DNA from: Vibrio sp. LaRot3
GTDB lineage: Bacteria; Pseudomonadota; Gammaproteobacteria; Enterobacterales; Vibrionaceae
Direction of reading: 5' to 3'
Assembly (NCBI RefSeq): GCF_027587025.1
Contig: NZ_JAPPTI010000008.1
Location: 62,001 to 126,000 of the forward strand
DNA: 64,000 nt
In this document: piece by piece, positions 46,918 to 55,012 of the stretch
Layout: every line of letters begins with the position of its first letter
How positions within the stretch are numbered: the stretch's first letter is position 1
Position numbers and translations under genes: made by a program
The notes under the pieces: generated by a model
Databases searched by the model: none
Seen by the model: only the letters and a program-made list of their open reading frames with translations
Told to the model about the DNA's origin: nothing

Positions 46918-48591
46918 CTATTTGGTTTGGTTCGGAATAACAAAACTCATTCGTGTGTATTGATTCGGCGCGACATCGATGTTGAGCGCACTCACTCGAC
47001 CAAATTTGTTGGTGAGTCGCTTAGCCACAATTTGCATACCTAGCCCAGCGTGATCATCGTTAGGTGCGACATAACTGCCCGCATTATCTTCAACAACAAT
47101 TTGATGTCCATTGGCCGTGGCTTGGCTATAAATCTTAATGACTCCACCTTCCAGCAAGTTGGAGATGCCATGTTTAATGGCGTTTTCAACTAGTGGCTGC
47201 AAGGTGAAAGTGGGCAGTTTGCGCTCGAGCAGTACTGGGTCAATGTCTATCTCAATGTCCAACCGATCGGTAAAGCGCGCTTTCTCAATGGTCAGGTAGG
47301 CATTGACGTGGGCGAGCTCTTCTTTAAGCGTTACTGTCTCTACCGATTGTTTCAAGTTACTGCGGAAAAATTGTGAAAGATGCTGAATCAACTCTCGTGC
47401 TTTGGTCGGGTCTCTGCGAATGACGGCACTGATGGTATTCAATGCATTAAATAGAAAATGCGGATTGACCTGAGCATGCAGTAATTTGATTTCCGCTTGC
47501 GAGAGCAGGGTTTGCTTCTGTTGATATTCGCCAAACAAAATTTGGCTAGAAAGCAGCTGTGCAATACCCTCGGCCATTGACATGTTAATGGTCGAGAATA
47601 GCTTTCGTTTAGGTTCATATAGCTTGATCGTACCGATAACCTTGTCACCGGTGCGCAGCGGAATGATTAGCGCTGAGCCAAGCTTACAATCTGAAGATAG
47701 AGAGCATTGGTAAGGTTTCTCTCGCCCATCGAGGTAAATGATATCGTTTTGTGCGATAGCATCTAAGGTGCTTTGCGAAGAAATTGGGGTTTCTGGTTTA
47801 TGGTGATCATCGCCAATACCGACAAAGGCTAAGATCTTTTCATCATCAGTAATCGAGACAGCACCAACGTTGGTTTCTTCATACACCACTCGTGCTATTT
47901 TTTCTGCATTGTGAGTATTAAAGCCAGAAGCGAGAATGCCCACAGAACGTTCTGCGATGTTTAATGCTCGCCGAGAAAAGGTCGCGGAGTATTCTTCAAA
48001 AATGGTTTTTCGGTCATGCAAGATGCTCACAAACAGGGCCGCACCGACTGAGTTAGCAATGATCATTGGGGCGGCAATGGCTGAGACCAAGCTGTAGGCT
48101 TGATCAAATGGCTTCGCCACCATCAAGATAATTGCCATCTGCACCAGCTCTGCAACCAAGGTAATGCTAAAAACAATGGTTGGGCTAAACAGCAAGGTAC
48201 TCTTATTTTTACGCAGTAAATAGGTATGTAACAAGCCGCCAATTAAGCCCTCTGCTGTAGTTGAAATAGCGCAGGCGAGGTCGGTAAAACCACCCAAAGT
48301 ATAACGATGCAACCCACCTGTTAGACCAACAAAAAAACCAACCACAGGGCCGCCAAATAAGCCACCCATCACCGCGCCTATCGCTCGCGTGTTGGCGATC
48401 GCATCATTGATCTGAAGACCAAAGTAAGTGCCCATCACACAGAATGATGAGAAAAGGACATAAACACTGAGTTTGTGACTAAGGCGATTCGAAATGCTCA
48501 GCAAGGGGAGAAATAGAGGTGTTTTACTCAGCATGTAGGCGAGCATAAGGTAAACACACATTTGCTGGAGGAGAGATAGAATCAGATCCAT
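46918..48591 (-). CDS. btsS: LytS-type sensor histidine kinase BtsS
   Basis: BtsS (YehU) is the membrane sensor that responds to extracellular pyruvate in E. coli. The 557-aa sequence has a 5TM-LYT membrane domain of about six segments (1-200), a GAF domain (about 225-355), a His_kinase domain with HAQVNPHFLFNALNTI, and an ATPase domain (PLVENAIKHG, DNAGSY, GLGMQIV). It is the first gene of the btsSR operon. Its promoter lies in the 243-bp gap shared with aroF, where the TyrR boxes sit close to aroF. Confidence 0.93.
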   Translation of the reverse strand: MDLILSLLQQMCVYLMLAYMLSKTPLFLPLLSISNRLSHKLSVYVLFSSFCVMGTYFGLQINDAIANTRAIGAVMGGLFGGPVVGFFVGLTGGLHRYTLGGFTDLACAISTTAEGLIGGLLHTYLLRKNKSTLLFSPTIVFSITLVAELVQMAIILMVAKPFDQAYSLVSAIAAPMIIANSVGAALFVSILHDRKTIFEEYSATFSRRALNIAERSVGILASGFNTHNAEKIARVVYEETNVGAVSITDDEKILAFVGIGDDHHKPETPISSQSTLDAIAQNDIIYLDGREKPYQCSLSSDCKLGSALIIPLRTGDKVIGTIKLYEPKRKLFSTINMSMAEGIAQLLSSQILFGEYQQKQTLLSQAEIKLLHAQVNPHFLFNALNTISAVIRRDPTKARELIQHLSQFFRSNLKQSVETVTLKEELAHVNAYLTIEKARFTDRLDIEIDIDPVLLERKLPTFTLQPLVENAIKHGISNLLEGGVIKIYSQATANGHQIVVEDNAGSYVAPNDDHAGLGMQIVAKRLTNKFGRVSALNIDVAPNQYTRMSFVIPNQTK

Positions 48592-48698
48592 TGCTTCACC
48601 TTAAATTACTGAGATTTGATAGCAATATTCTAACAATATGAAGGCAATAAAATACGCTTAATGAGCAGTTTTGTTATAAAAAGCGATAAAAGAATGGA

Positions 48699-48824
48699 TG
48701 TAAATTTAAATTTACACCCAGTGTTTATTTAAGTTTACGGTTGAAATCTGAAATTAGCCTGTTATTTTATGGTTAACGCAAGCTCATCGGAAATGGATTT
48801 GATGGGTGTAAAATTTAACATACA
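48699..48824 (+). promoter_or_regulatory. Three TyrR boxes and the aroF promoter
   Basis: A perfect strong TyrR box TGTAAA-TTTAAA-TTTACA lies at 48699-48716. A second, weaker box TGTTTA-n6-TTTACG lies at 48722-48739, centre to centre 23 bp. A third, weak box TGTAAA-n6-CATACA lies at 48807-48824, just before the aroF ATG. Between boxes two and three is a candidate promoter, TTGAAA (48741-48746), 16 bp, TATTTT (48763-48768). E. coli aroF-tyrA also has three TyrR boxes and is repressed by TyrR with tyrosine. Confidence 0.85.
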
Positions 48825-48834
48825 GGTTTAAGTT

Positions 48835-49908
48835 ATGCAAAAAAGTGAATTGAGTAATATTAACATCATTGATGAGCAGGTGCTGATTACACCAGAGCAG
48901 TTAAAAGCGAAATTGCCTCTTAGTGATAATGCTCGTCGCTTTATCCAGCAATCTCGTCAAACCATTGCTGACATTATTCATAAAAAAGATCATCGTTTGC
49001 TGGTGGTATGTGGCCCATGTTCTATTCACGATGTTGAGGCTGCGAAGGAATACGCAAAACGTCTCAAAGCATTGTCAGAACAGCTGAGTGACCAACTGTA
49101 TATTGTTATGCGCGTTTACTTTGAAAAACCACGTACTACTGTTGGGTGGAAAGGGCTGATTAACGACCCGCAATTAGATGGTACGTTTGATATTGAGCAC
49201 GGTCTGCACGTCGGCCGCCAACTGTTGGTTGAATTGGCAGAGATGGAAATCCCACTAGCAACAGAAGCGCTCGACCCAATCAGCCCACAATACTTGGCGG
49301 ATACCTTTAGCTGGGCGGCGATTGGCGCGCGTACCACCGAATCACAAACTCACCGTGAAATGGCAAGTGGCCTTTCAATGCCGATTGGTTTTAAAAATGG
49401 TACAGATGGTAGCTTAGGCACTGCGATTAACGCGATGCAAGCGGCTTCATCTGGTCACCGCTTCATGGGGATCAACCGTGAAGGTCAAGTGGCATTGCTG
49501 ACAACTCAAGGTAACCCGAATGGCCATGTCATTTTGCGTGGTGGTAAACAAACTAACTACGATTCAGTGTCGGTCACAGAATGTCAGCAAGAAATGGTTC
49601 GTTCTGGTCTAGAGCCTGCACTGATGATCGATTGTAGCCACGCCAACTCCCGTAAAGACTACCGTCGTCAGCCATTAGTGGCAGAAGATGCGATTCACCA
49701 AATTCGTGAAGGTAATCGCTCAATCATTGGCTTAATGATTGAGAGCCATATTAACGAAGGAAACCAATCTGCGGATCTTCCTTTAAATGAGATGAAGTAT
49801 GGAGTTTCGATTACCGATGCGTGTATTAATTGGGACTCAACTGAGGCACTATTACGTCATGCTCACAAAGAGTTGGTGCCGTTCTTAGAGAACCGCCAAA
49901 AGATCTAA
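48835..49908 (+). CDS. aroF: 3-deoxy-7-phosphoheptulonate synthase, Tyr-sensitive type
   Basis: AroF condenses PEP and erythrose-4-phosphate, the first step of the shikimate pathway. The 357-aa sequence has [40 protein letters not shown] and the metal-binding DCSHANS. It resembles E. coli AroF rather than AroG or AroH, and the tyrosine specificity is also supported by its operon with tyrA (31-bp gap) and by the TyrR boxes upstream. Confidence 0.95.
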   Translation: MQKSELSNINIIDEQVLITPEQLKAKLPLSDNARRFIQQSRQTIADIIHKKDHRLLVVCGPCSIHDVEAAKEYAKRLKALSEQLSDQLYIVMRVYFEKPRTTVGWKGLINDPQLDGTFDIEHGLHVGRQLLVELAEMEIPLATEALDPISPQYLADTFSWAAIGARTTESQTHREMASGLSMPIGFKNGTDGSLGTAINAMQAASSGHRFMGINREGQVALLTTQGNPNGHVILRGGKQTNYDSVSVTECQQEMVRSGLEPALMIDCSHANSRKDYRRQPLVAEDAIHQIREGNRSIIGLMIESHINEGNQSADLPLNEMKYGVSITDACINWDSTEALLRHAHKELVPFLENRQKI

Positions 49909-49939
49909 TGGAATAAAAAGAACAACGATAGGAACATCA

Positions 49940-51067
49940 ATGGCCGAACAACTGAATGAACTGCGCGATAAAATAGACGCAGTCGATAAACAGATTTTAG
50001 ATCTGCTCTCTCAGCGTCTTGCTTTAGTAGAGCAAGTGGGTGAAGTAAAAAGTGAGCATGGCTTACCTATTTATGCGCCAGACAGAGAGGCAGCGATGTT
50101 GGCCTCTCGTCGTGCAGAGGCTGAGAAAATTGGTGTTCCTCCTCAGTTAATTGAAGACATTCTGCGCCGTACCATGCGCGAGTCTTACGCCAGTGAGAAA
50201 GACTCAGGCTTTAAATGCCTTAACCCAGAGCTGCGCTCTGTGGTGATTGTTGGTGGTAAAGGTCAGCTAGGTGGATTGTTTGCTCGTATGTTTACCTTAT
50301 CTGGCTACCAAGTAAAAATATTGGGTAGCCAAGATTGGCCTCGTGCAGATGAGATTCTCGATAATGCGGGTCTAGTGGTTGTCACGGTTCCTATCCATTT
50401 AACGGAAGGCGTGATAGAGAAGCTAGGCTCTTTGCCCGACGATTGTATTTTGTGCGATCTCACCTCGATCAAGTCCAAGCCGTTGCAAGCTATGATGAAC
50501 GTTCATAGTGGCCCTGTTGTTGGCTTACACCCAATGTTTGGCCCTGATGTGCCAAGTTTGGCGAAGCAGGTAATTGTTTACTGTGATGGTCGTGGTCAAG
50601 AACACTACCAATGGTTGTTGAAACAGTTCTCTATTTGGGGAGCTAGCTTGTGTCAGATTGAGGCTAGCGAGCATGACCATGGTATGACACTGATCCAAGC
50701 GCTGCGCCACTTCACCTCGTTCGCTTATGGTTTACATTTGAGCCGAGAAAACCCAAATATTGATAAGTTACTGCAACTTAGCTCACCAATTTACCGATTA
50801 GAGTTAGCCATGGTTGGTCGTCTATTTGGTCAGGATCCAAATCTGTACGGTGATATCATTCTGTCATCAGATGAAAATATCGAGATGATTAAGCGATTCC
50901 ATCATTGTTTTGGTGAAGCGCTGAAGATCTTAGATGGCAAAGACAAGCAGGCGTTTGTCGAGAGCTTTAACAAGGTCAGTGACTGGTTTGGCGATCACTC
51001 ACAGCAGTTTATGGATGAAAGCCAAAACTTGCTCAAACAAGCCAATGATTCAATTCATCGCGGTTAG
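49940..51067 (+). CDS. tyrA: Chorismate mutase / prephenate dehydrogenase
   Basis: TyrA converts chorismate to prephenate and then to 4-hydroxyphenylpyruvate, the tyrosine branch. The N-terminal AroQ-type mutase (about 1-90) has [19 protein letters not shown], and the dehydrogenase has the NAD-binding [17 protein letters not shown] near residue 100 and the catalytic His region [10 protein letters not shown]. At 375 aa it has the normal length. It is the last gene of aroF-tyrA and a strong terminator follows. Confidence 0.97.
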   Translation: MAEQLNELRDKIDAVDKQILDLLSQRLALVEQVGEVKSEHGLPIYAPDREAAMLASRRAEAEKIGVPPQLIEDILRRTMRESYASEKDSGFKCLNPELRSVVIVGGKGQLGGLFARMFTLSGYQVKILGSQDWPRADEILDNAGLVVVTVPIHLTEGVIEKLGSLPDDCILCDLTSIKSKPLQAMMNVHSGPVVGLHPMFGPDVPSLAKQVIVYCDGRGQEHYQWLLKQFSIWGASLCQIEASEHDHGMTLIQALRHFTSFAYGLHLSRENPNIDKLLQLSSPIYRLELAMVGRLFGQDPNLYGDIILSSDENIEMIKRFHHCFGEALKILDGKDKQAFVESFNKVSDWFGDHSQQFMDESQNLLKQANDSIHRG

Positions 51068-51093
51068 ATAATTTAGCGACAAACGATAAAAAT

Positions 51094-51126
51094 AAAGCCC
51101 CAGCGTGAGTCACGCTGGGGCTTTTT
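51094..51126 (+). terminator. Terminator after tyrA
   Basis: AAAGCCCCAGCGTG-agt-CACGCTGGGGC followed by TTTTT is a very stable hairpin 26 bases after tyrA. Confidence 0.95.
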
Positions 51127-51149
51127 AGTATTCAGCCGATCTGAGTGAA

Positions 51150-51479
51150 TTATTGGCGGCGCAGCGTAATAGCAGCTAGACCTAAATCCATGATTAACTC
51201 ATCATCAGATACGATTTTAAACGCAATTTTATCGTTCGGATTTGAAGGTTCAGATACAACTAGGTACTGAGTGCCGTTTTGATCGATAACTTCGAAGTCA
51301 GCATCTGAGCGAACACCGTCAGAAATCATGTAATCAGAACCTAGTTCAATCTCACCTGATTGCATGGAGAAACCCATCGCACCAGCTTCTGAAGTCCACG
51401 TACCTTCGTAATCATGACCACCACATCCTACAAGAACAGCAGAAAGTAGTACCGCCGTCATTAGCTTGAAAAATCTCAT
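51150..51479 (-). CDS. Small lipoprotein of unknown function
   Basis: This 109-aa protein has lipobox LVGC (Cys19) followed by GGHDYEGTW. The body looks beta-rich (YLVVSEPS, ELIMDLGLAAITLRRQ), a pattern like small lipocalin-type or DUF lipoproteins, but I recognise no family with certainty. AAGG precedes the ATG. It is convergent with tyrA and is read toward the tyrA terminator, which may serve both strands. Confidence 0.75.
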   Translation of the reverse strand: MRFFKLMTAVLLSAVLVGCGGHDYEGTWTSEAGAMGFSMQSGEIELGSDYMISDGVRSDADFEVIDQNGTQYLVVSEPSNPNDKIAFKIVSDDELIMDLGLAAITLRRQ

Positions 51480-51964
51480 ATTGATTAACCTTAAATATCC
51501 ATTCTGAGTTTCGATTTTTTATAGTGATTCACAGCATCACTGTACAACAAAATCAGTGCTGTGAACGGTGCACAACATATCACTGATTTGTGTTGCAATA
51601 AAACAATATTTTATGACCTAAGGCTCTAAAATTATTGAATTTAGTTTCTATTCTTCTTGCTAGATGACCGCGGTTTTGCTATCAGGATCTGACGCTTCGT
51701 TCGCCACAGAGAAAGCTTTGGTCTCAGTGTAAGGTGAGTTAGTTAAATTCCGTGTGGTGGAGTCAGCCTAGGTAAGCCCAATATAAGAAACTGGAATAGA
51801 CGCAAAGAAATGCGAGATATTTAGAATTATTCGAGAAATAGCAATATAAATAGGTAGCTACCTATACCATAAATATGGGTAAATATGATTACTTGAAGCT
51901 TGAATAGTTTGATCTCTTGTGGGTAGTTAGATGAAAAAATATTTAATGATTTTGGATAGTACAC
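51480..51964. other. Gene-free A+T-rich stretch with inverted repeats
   Basis: No gene is visible in these 485 bases. Notable elements are an inverted repeat AAATCAGTG (51550-51558) / CACTGATTT (51581-51589) and a perfect 16-bp palindrome ATAGGTAGCTACCTAT at 51850-51865, about 100 bases before the next gene. Several in-frame stops on both strands exclude a hidden ORF of useful size. It marks the start of DNA with lower G+C than the neighbours. Confidence 0.5.
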
Positions 51965-52519
51965 GTGTTTTATAAAATGATAGCAATGTTGCTTTGTTCT
52001 GTTCTCTCTTTTTCAGCACAGTCATACGTAAGTATAGATTTCTCTGGTGATTTTAATAGTAAGCTTAAACAAAGAAAATTGGATTATAAGAACGGAGATT
52101 TAATACTAAATGAAAGATATCATGAAATTTTAAATTATCTTAAAAAATATGATTTAGACAATGAATTTAAAGAATCGCAACGGAGTTGGTTGAAATATAA
52201 AACTGAAGCATGTAATGGGGAGGAGTTTTTTGATAATTCAAATGTGAGTAGTGACATTATGACTCAGTATCTCATTTCGGATTGTATGACGTGGGTAACA
52301 TATGCGAGGTTGCTAGAGTTTGACTATATCGAGTCTAAAGAAGTAGAACTTGCTTATATGCTTCGTCAAAAGAGAACTCACTCAGAATTGGATTATTATA
52401 AAGACTCTTGGAAAGGCTATGTTTCTAAATCTTGTGGTGTCAACGTAATACTCCACAATGAAAATGTTGAACGCTGTGTAGAAAGGATTAATTACTACTA
52501 CAGAGAAGTCGAGTTGTGA
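51965..52519 (+). CDS. Exported protein with LprI-like (DUF1311) region
   Basis: This 184-aa protein has a signal peptide ending near AQS and then a helical, charged body. The segment FKESQRSWLKYKTEAC with a second Cys near DCMTW resembles the DUF1311/LprI family of periplasmic proteins, some of which inhibit lysozyme. The match is by eye and only partial. I use the GTG start at 51965 because it adds a Lys to the signal peptide; the ATG at 51977 is the alternative. The gene is clearly richer in A+T than the flanking core genes, suggesting acquisition. Confidence 0.6.
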   Translation: MFYKMIAMLLCSVLSFSAQSYVSIDFSGDFNSKLKQRKLDYKNGDLILNERYHEILNYLKKYDLDNEFKESQRSWLKYKTEACNGEEFFDNSNVSSDIMTQYLISDCMTWVTYARLLEFDYIESKEVELAYMLRQKRTHSELDYYKDSWKGYVSKSCGVNVILHNENVERCVERINYYYREVEL

Positions 52520-52728
52520 CGGTTTTAATATTTAGAAAGAGTCGCCTTGTTTATGATGTTCTCAGAGAAACGCTAATTGATGTGTATGCCTTCAATCAGG
52601 AAAATATATTGTGAATGGACAAAGTGGTAGTTAATTTATGAGTAGATACTTTGTGGTTGCAATGGTCGTGAATTATGGTGTTTTCTCAGTTTCATGTTTC
52701 TTGAACTGTACAGAATGAAGTTAATTAT

Positions 52729-53409
52729 ATGTCATTGAATCAAAGGGTAGTGAAAATAAACATCTCTAGTTTGATAACGATATTGTTAACTCTCCTATTC
52801 GTCTCTCTCCCTGCAAAAGCTGAGTCTTTAGATATAACTCCCGATTTTAGAATTGGAAAGTGTCAGCAGATCAAAGAGGAAGCTGATCTGAATAAGTGCT
52901 TTGGTCATGAGAATGTACTGTCAACTTATGAGTTTGATAGAGACGGTGATGAGTACCCCGCGACCATACTTTATCCAAATGTTGAGGGAAAAACACTGCG
53001 TGTTTTTTGGTTCGATGACCAAAGGACTGAGCTGCGAAGTGTCCAATTGACTGCTGATGGAAGCCAATGGCGAGTTGGCCCCCAACTTTATGTAGGATTA
53101 AGTAGTCAGGAACTCACTAGAGTGAATAAGGCGAACTTTGCTGTGAGAGATTTCGATTTTGATGACCAAGGTGAAGTATTGTGGAAATCTGGCTACGTAC
53201 CAAGCGTTCTCGCGCCGGAGCGACTTAGAGTGTATCTAGATATTCAAAATGATTTGAGCACTGAGCAGATGATAGCAGTGAGTGGGCAAGGTGTGTTTTG
53301 TTCTTCTCATGCTGAAAAGCTGGGTGTAAAAATGGCAATAAAGGAGATTCACCTTTATTTTTCAGATCAACAGCATTTTGAGGTGGATTGTAAAGGTGTG
53401 GAAGAATAA
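52729..53409 (+). CDS. Exported protein of unknown function
   Basis: This 226-aa protein has a long signal peptide with cleavage expected after PAKA (about residue 31). The mature part has four cysteines (KCQQ, KCFGH, VFCSS, VDCKG) that could form two disulfides, and the acidic stretch FDRDGDEYPATILYP, which resembles an FG-GAP or calcium-loop style repeat. I recognise no family. The ribosome site is poor. It follows the LprI-like gene by 209 bp and shares its A+T-rich character at the 5' end. Confidence 0.6.
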   Translation: MSLNQRVVKINISSLITILLTLLFVSLPAKAESLDITPDFRIGKCQQIKEEADLNKCFGHENVLSTYEFDRDGDEYPATILYPNVEGKTLRVFWFDDQRTELRSVQLTADGSQWRVGPQLYVGLSSQELTRVNKANFAVRDFDFDDQGEVLWKSGYVPSVLAPERLRVYLDIQNDLSTEQMIAVSGQGVFCSSHAEKLGVKMAIKEIHLYFSDQQHFEVDCKGVEE

Positions 53410-53420
53410 GAAAGTTGCGC

Positions 53421-53450
53421 TGTCGCTTCAACCAAGTGATTGAAGCGACA
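53421..53450. terminator. Hairpin between the unknown gene and the M23 peptidase gene
   Basis: TGTCGCTTCAA (53421-53431) and TTGAAGCGACA (53440-53450) form an 11-bp perfect stem with an 8-base loop, between two convergent genes. There is no clear T-run on either strand, so it may be a weak bidirectional terminator or a transcript-end stabiliser. Confidence 0.5.
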
Positions 53451-53459
53451 ACGCTCACA

Positions 53460-54452
53460 TTAGTTCGTTGATTCAACCTTTTCTGAACTCGTTTCTTTAT
53501 TCACCGCTGTCTTGATTGACGAGTCAACATAAGGCGCATTAGTCAGGTTGATCTGTAGTTTAACCACTCGGCTTACTAACTCAACCAAAGGTTTCCATTT
53601 TACTTTTTTCTCTTTTTCAAACAGATAATCAAAGTTTTCAGGAGTCCAGTCCATGGTGTACTGTGGGTTGAGAGCGCGGCCTAAGAAGCGTACTTCATAG
53701 TGAAGGTGAGGGCCTGTCGAGTTACCAGAGTTGCCGCACGAAGCAATCACATCCCCTTTACTTACGAATTGACCACTTTTTACCTTAAAGCGGTGTAAGT
53801 GGGCAAAAGAACTCATAAAGCCGAATGAATGGCGAATGGTTAAGAAGTTACCAAACCCTTTTTTACTTGGACGCACAGTTTCAATCACGCCATCTGCTGG
53901 GGCGATAATGTCAGTGCCGCGTTTACACGTGAGGTCAATCCCCGTATGTGTATGACGCTTACCTGTAATTGGGTTGGTGCGACGGCCATAAGAAGATGAA
54001 ATTCGTAAGTAGTCAAGCGGGGCATCATTTGGAATCATACGAAACATCGTTGCACGTACCGCCGAGTCTACTGCCGCTGCATCCAGTCGATCTTCTAGAT
54101 TTTGTTCGCCTTCCGTTTCTTCGTTTGCGAGCCCTAAAACGGATTCAACATCGTAGATTCGTTGGCCAAGAATGTTGAGCTGGCTGCTTTTCTCTTCTAG
54201 CTCTTGAGAGAGGCTATGAGTGGTATCCAATTGGTCTGAATACAGTGATTCAAAGTTAGATTTTTGCTCTGATACCTCAGTTAATTGTTGTTCAAGGGCT
54301 TCTACTTGTTTTTGCGAATGTACCAACCAAGTTGCGGTACCTAAAATTGCCGTTGTTGTGGCAGCGAAAGCAATAAAAATGTGTTTTCTGCTGAGCGAGA
54401 AACATTGTTCCCCTTTGCCAGCAGGAATAGATATAGTAATTTTTTTAGACAT
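53460..54452 (-). CDS. M23 (LytM) family zinc metallopeptidase
   Basis: The 330-aa protein has one N-terminal membrane segment (about 25-45), a coiled coil (about 47-100), and a LytM domain (about 150-265). The zinc site is complete: H169 and D173 in HTHTGIDL and H249/H251 in TGPHLHYE. It is expected to act in the periplasm as a peptidoglycan DD-endopeptidase anchored in the inner membrane. A conserved lysine- and serine-rich tail of about 60 residues follows. It is 9 bp downstream of the PilZ gene, with which it forms an operon. Confidence 0.92.
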   Translation of the reverse strand: MSKKITISIPAGKGEQCFSLSRKHIFIAFAATTTAILGTATWLVHSQKQVEALEQQLTEVSEQKSNFESLYSDQLDTTHSLSQELEEKSSQLNILGQRIYDVESVLGLANEETEGEQNLEDRLDAAAVDSAVRATMFRMIPNDAPLDYLRISSSYGRRTNPITGKRHTHTGIDLTCKRGTDIIAPADGVIETVRPSKKGFGNFLTIRHSFGFMSSFAHLHRFKVKSGQFVSKGDVIASCGNSGNSTGPHLHYEVRFLGRALNPQYTMDWTPENFDYLFEKEKKVKWKPLVELVSRVVKLQINLTNAPYVDSSIKTAVNKETSSEKVESTN

Positions 54453-54461
54453 AAAACAGGG

Positions 54462-54830
54462 TTAAGAGTGTTCACCTAAATCTGAAAGGTGCTCAATTTC
54501 TCTATGCAGCAGTTTATCGTCGCCCACATTGAGTTCAACGATACGCTTGATGTGGCTGATACTCTCTAGGTCAATATGCTCAATGGATACCCGTAAGATA
54601 TGGTCATTTTTAGCAATGATTCGACCCACTAACTCGATTGTCACATCGCTGTCAGGCAATGAGAAACGAATTGAAAGCGGTTTTAAATCCAACGAATCTG
54701 ACTCATCACAAGCAACTAAAAGGCCATGCAAAGAGAGATCTTTGATGCTAGCGTCTACTTGATGCTCATCTTGGGTAAGGGTCGCTGGGGCTTTATATAC
54801 GATGCGGGAAAAACGACGGCGTTCAATCAT
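54462..54830 (-). CDS. plzA: PilZ domain c-di-GMP receptor (PlzA-like)
   Basis: The 122-aa protein is a single PilZ domain. Both c-di-GMP-binding motifs are present: RxxxR in RRRFSR (R5 and R9) and DxSxxG in DLSLHG. Its position after tyrA and before ettA/slt matches V. cholerae plzA (VC0697), which supports the name. It is the first gene of an operon with the M23 endopeptidase gene. Its promoter would lie in the 120 bp up to the ettA terminator. Confidence 0.88.
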   Translation of the reverse strand: MIERRRFSRIVYKAPATLTQDEHQVDASIKDLSLHGLLVACDESDSLDLKPLSIRFSLPDSDVTIELVGRIIAKNDHILRVSIEHIDLESISHIKRIVELNVGDDKLLHREIEHLSDLGEHS

Positions 54831-54952
54831 ACTTAGTTCTCTTCCTGTTATTTCTGTTAGCTTAACAGAATAATTTAAATTTCTGTGTGGAGTCGCTCAA
54901 AGTTAATGATGGCGGGTCTTATAAAAGGTTTTTCATATTTACCGTATACAAT

Positions 54953-54977
54953 AAAGGCCGCTATGATAGCGGCCTTT
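54953..54977 (-). terminator. Terminator after ettA
   Basis: AAAGGCCGCT-atgat-AGCGGCCTTT is a 10-bp perfect stem; on the minus strand it continues as TTTATTGTAT. It lies 36 bases after the ettA stop. Confidence 0.85.
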
Positions 54978-55012
54978 GCATAAAATTCAAGCGACTTTAG
55001 TTAAGTCATTGA

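Noticed and set aside
52639..52719. 26-codon ORF starting MSRYFVVAMV between the two accessory genes
   Set aside because: No ribosome site and no supporting context; too short to separate from chance in A+T-rich DNA.
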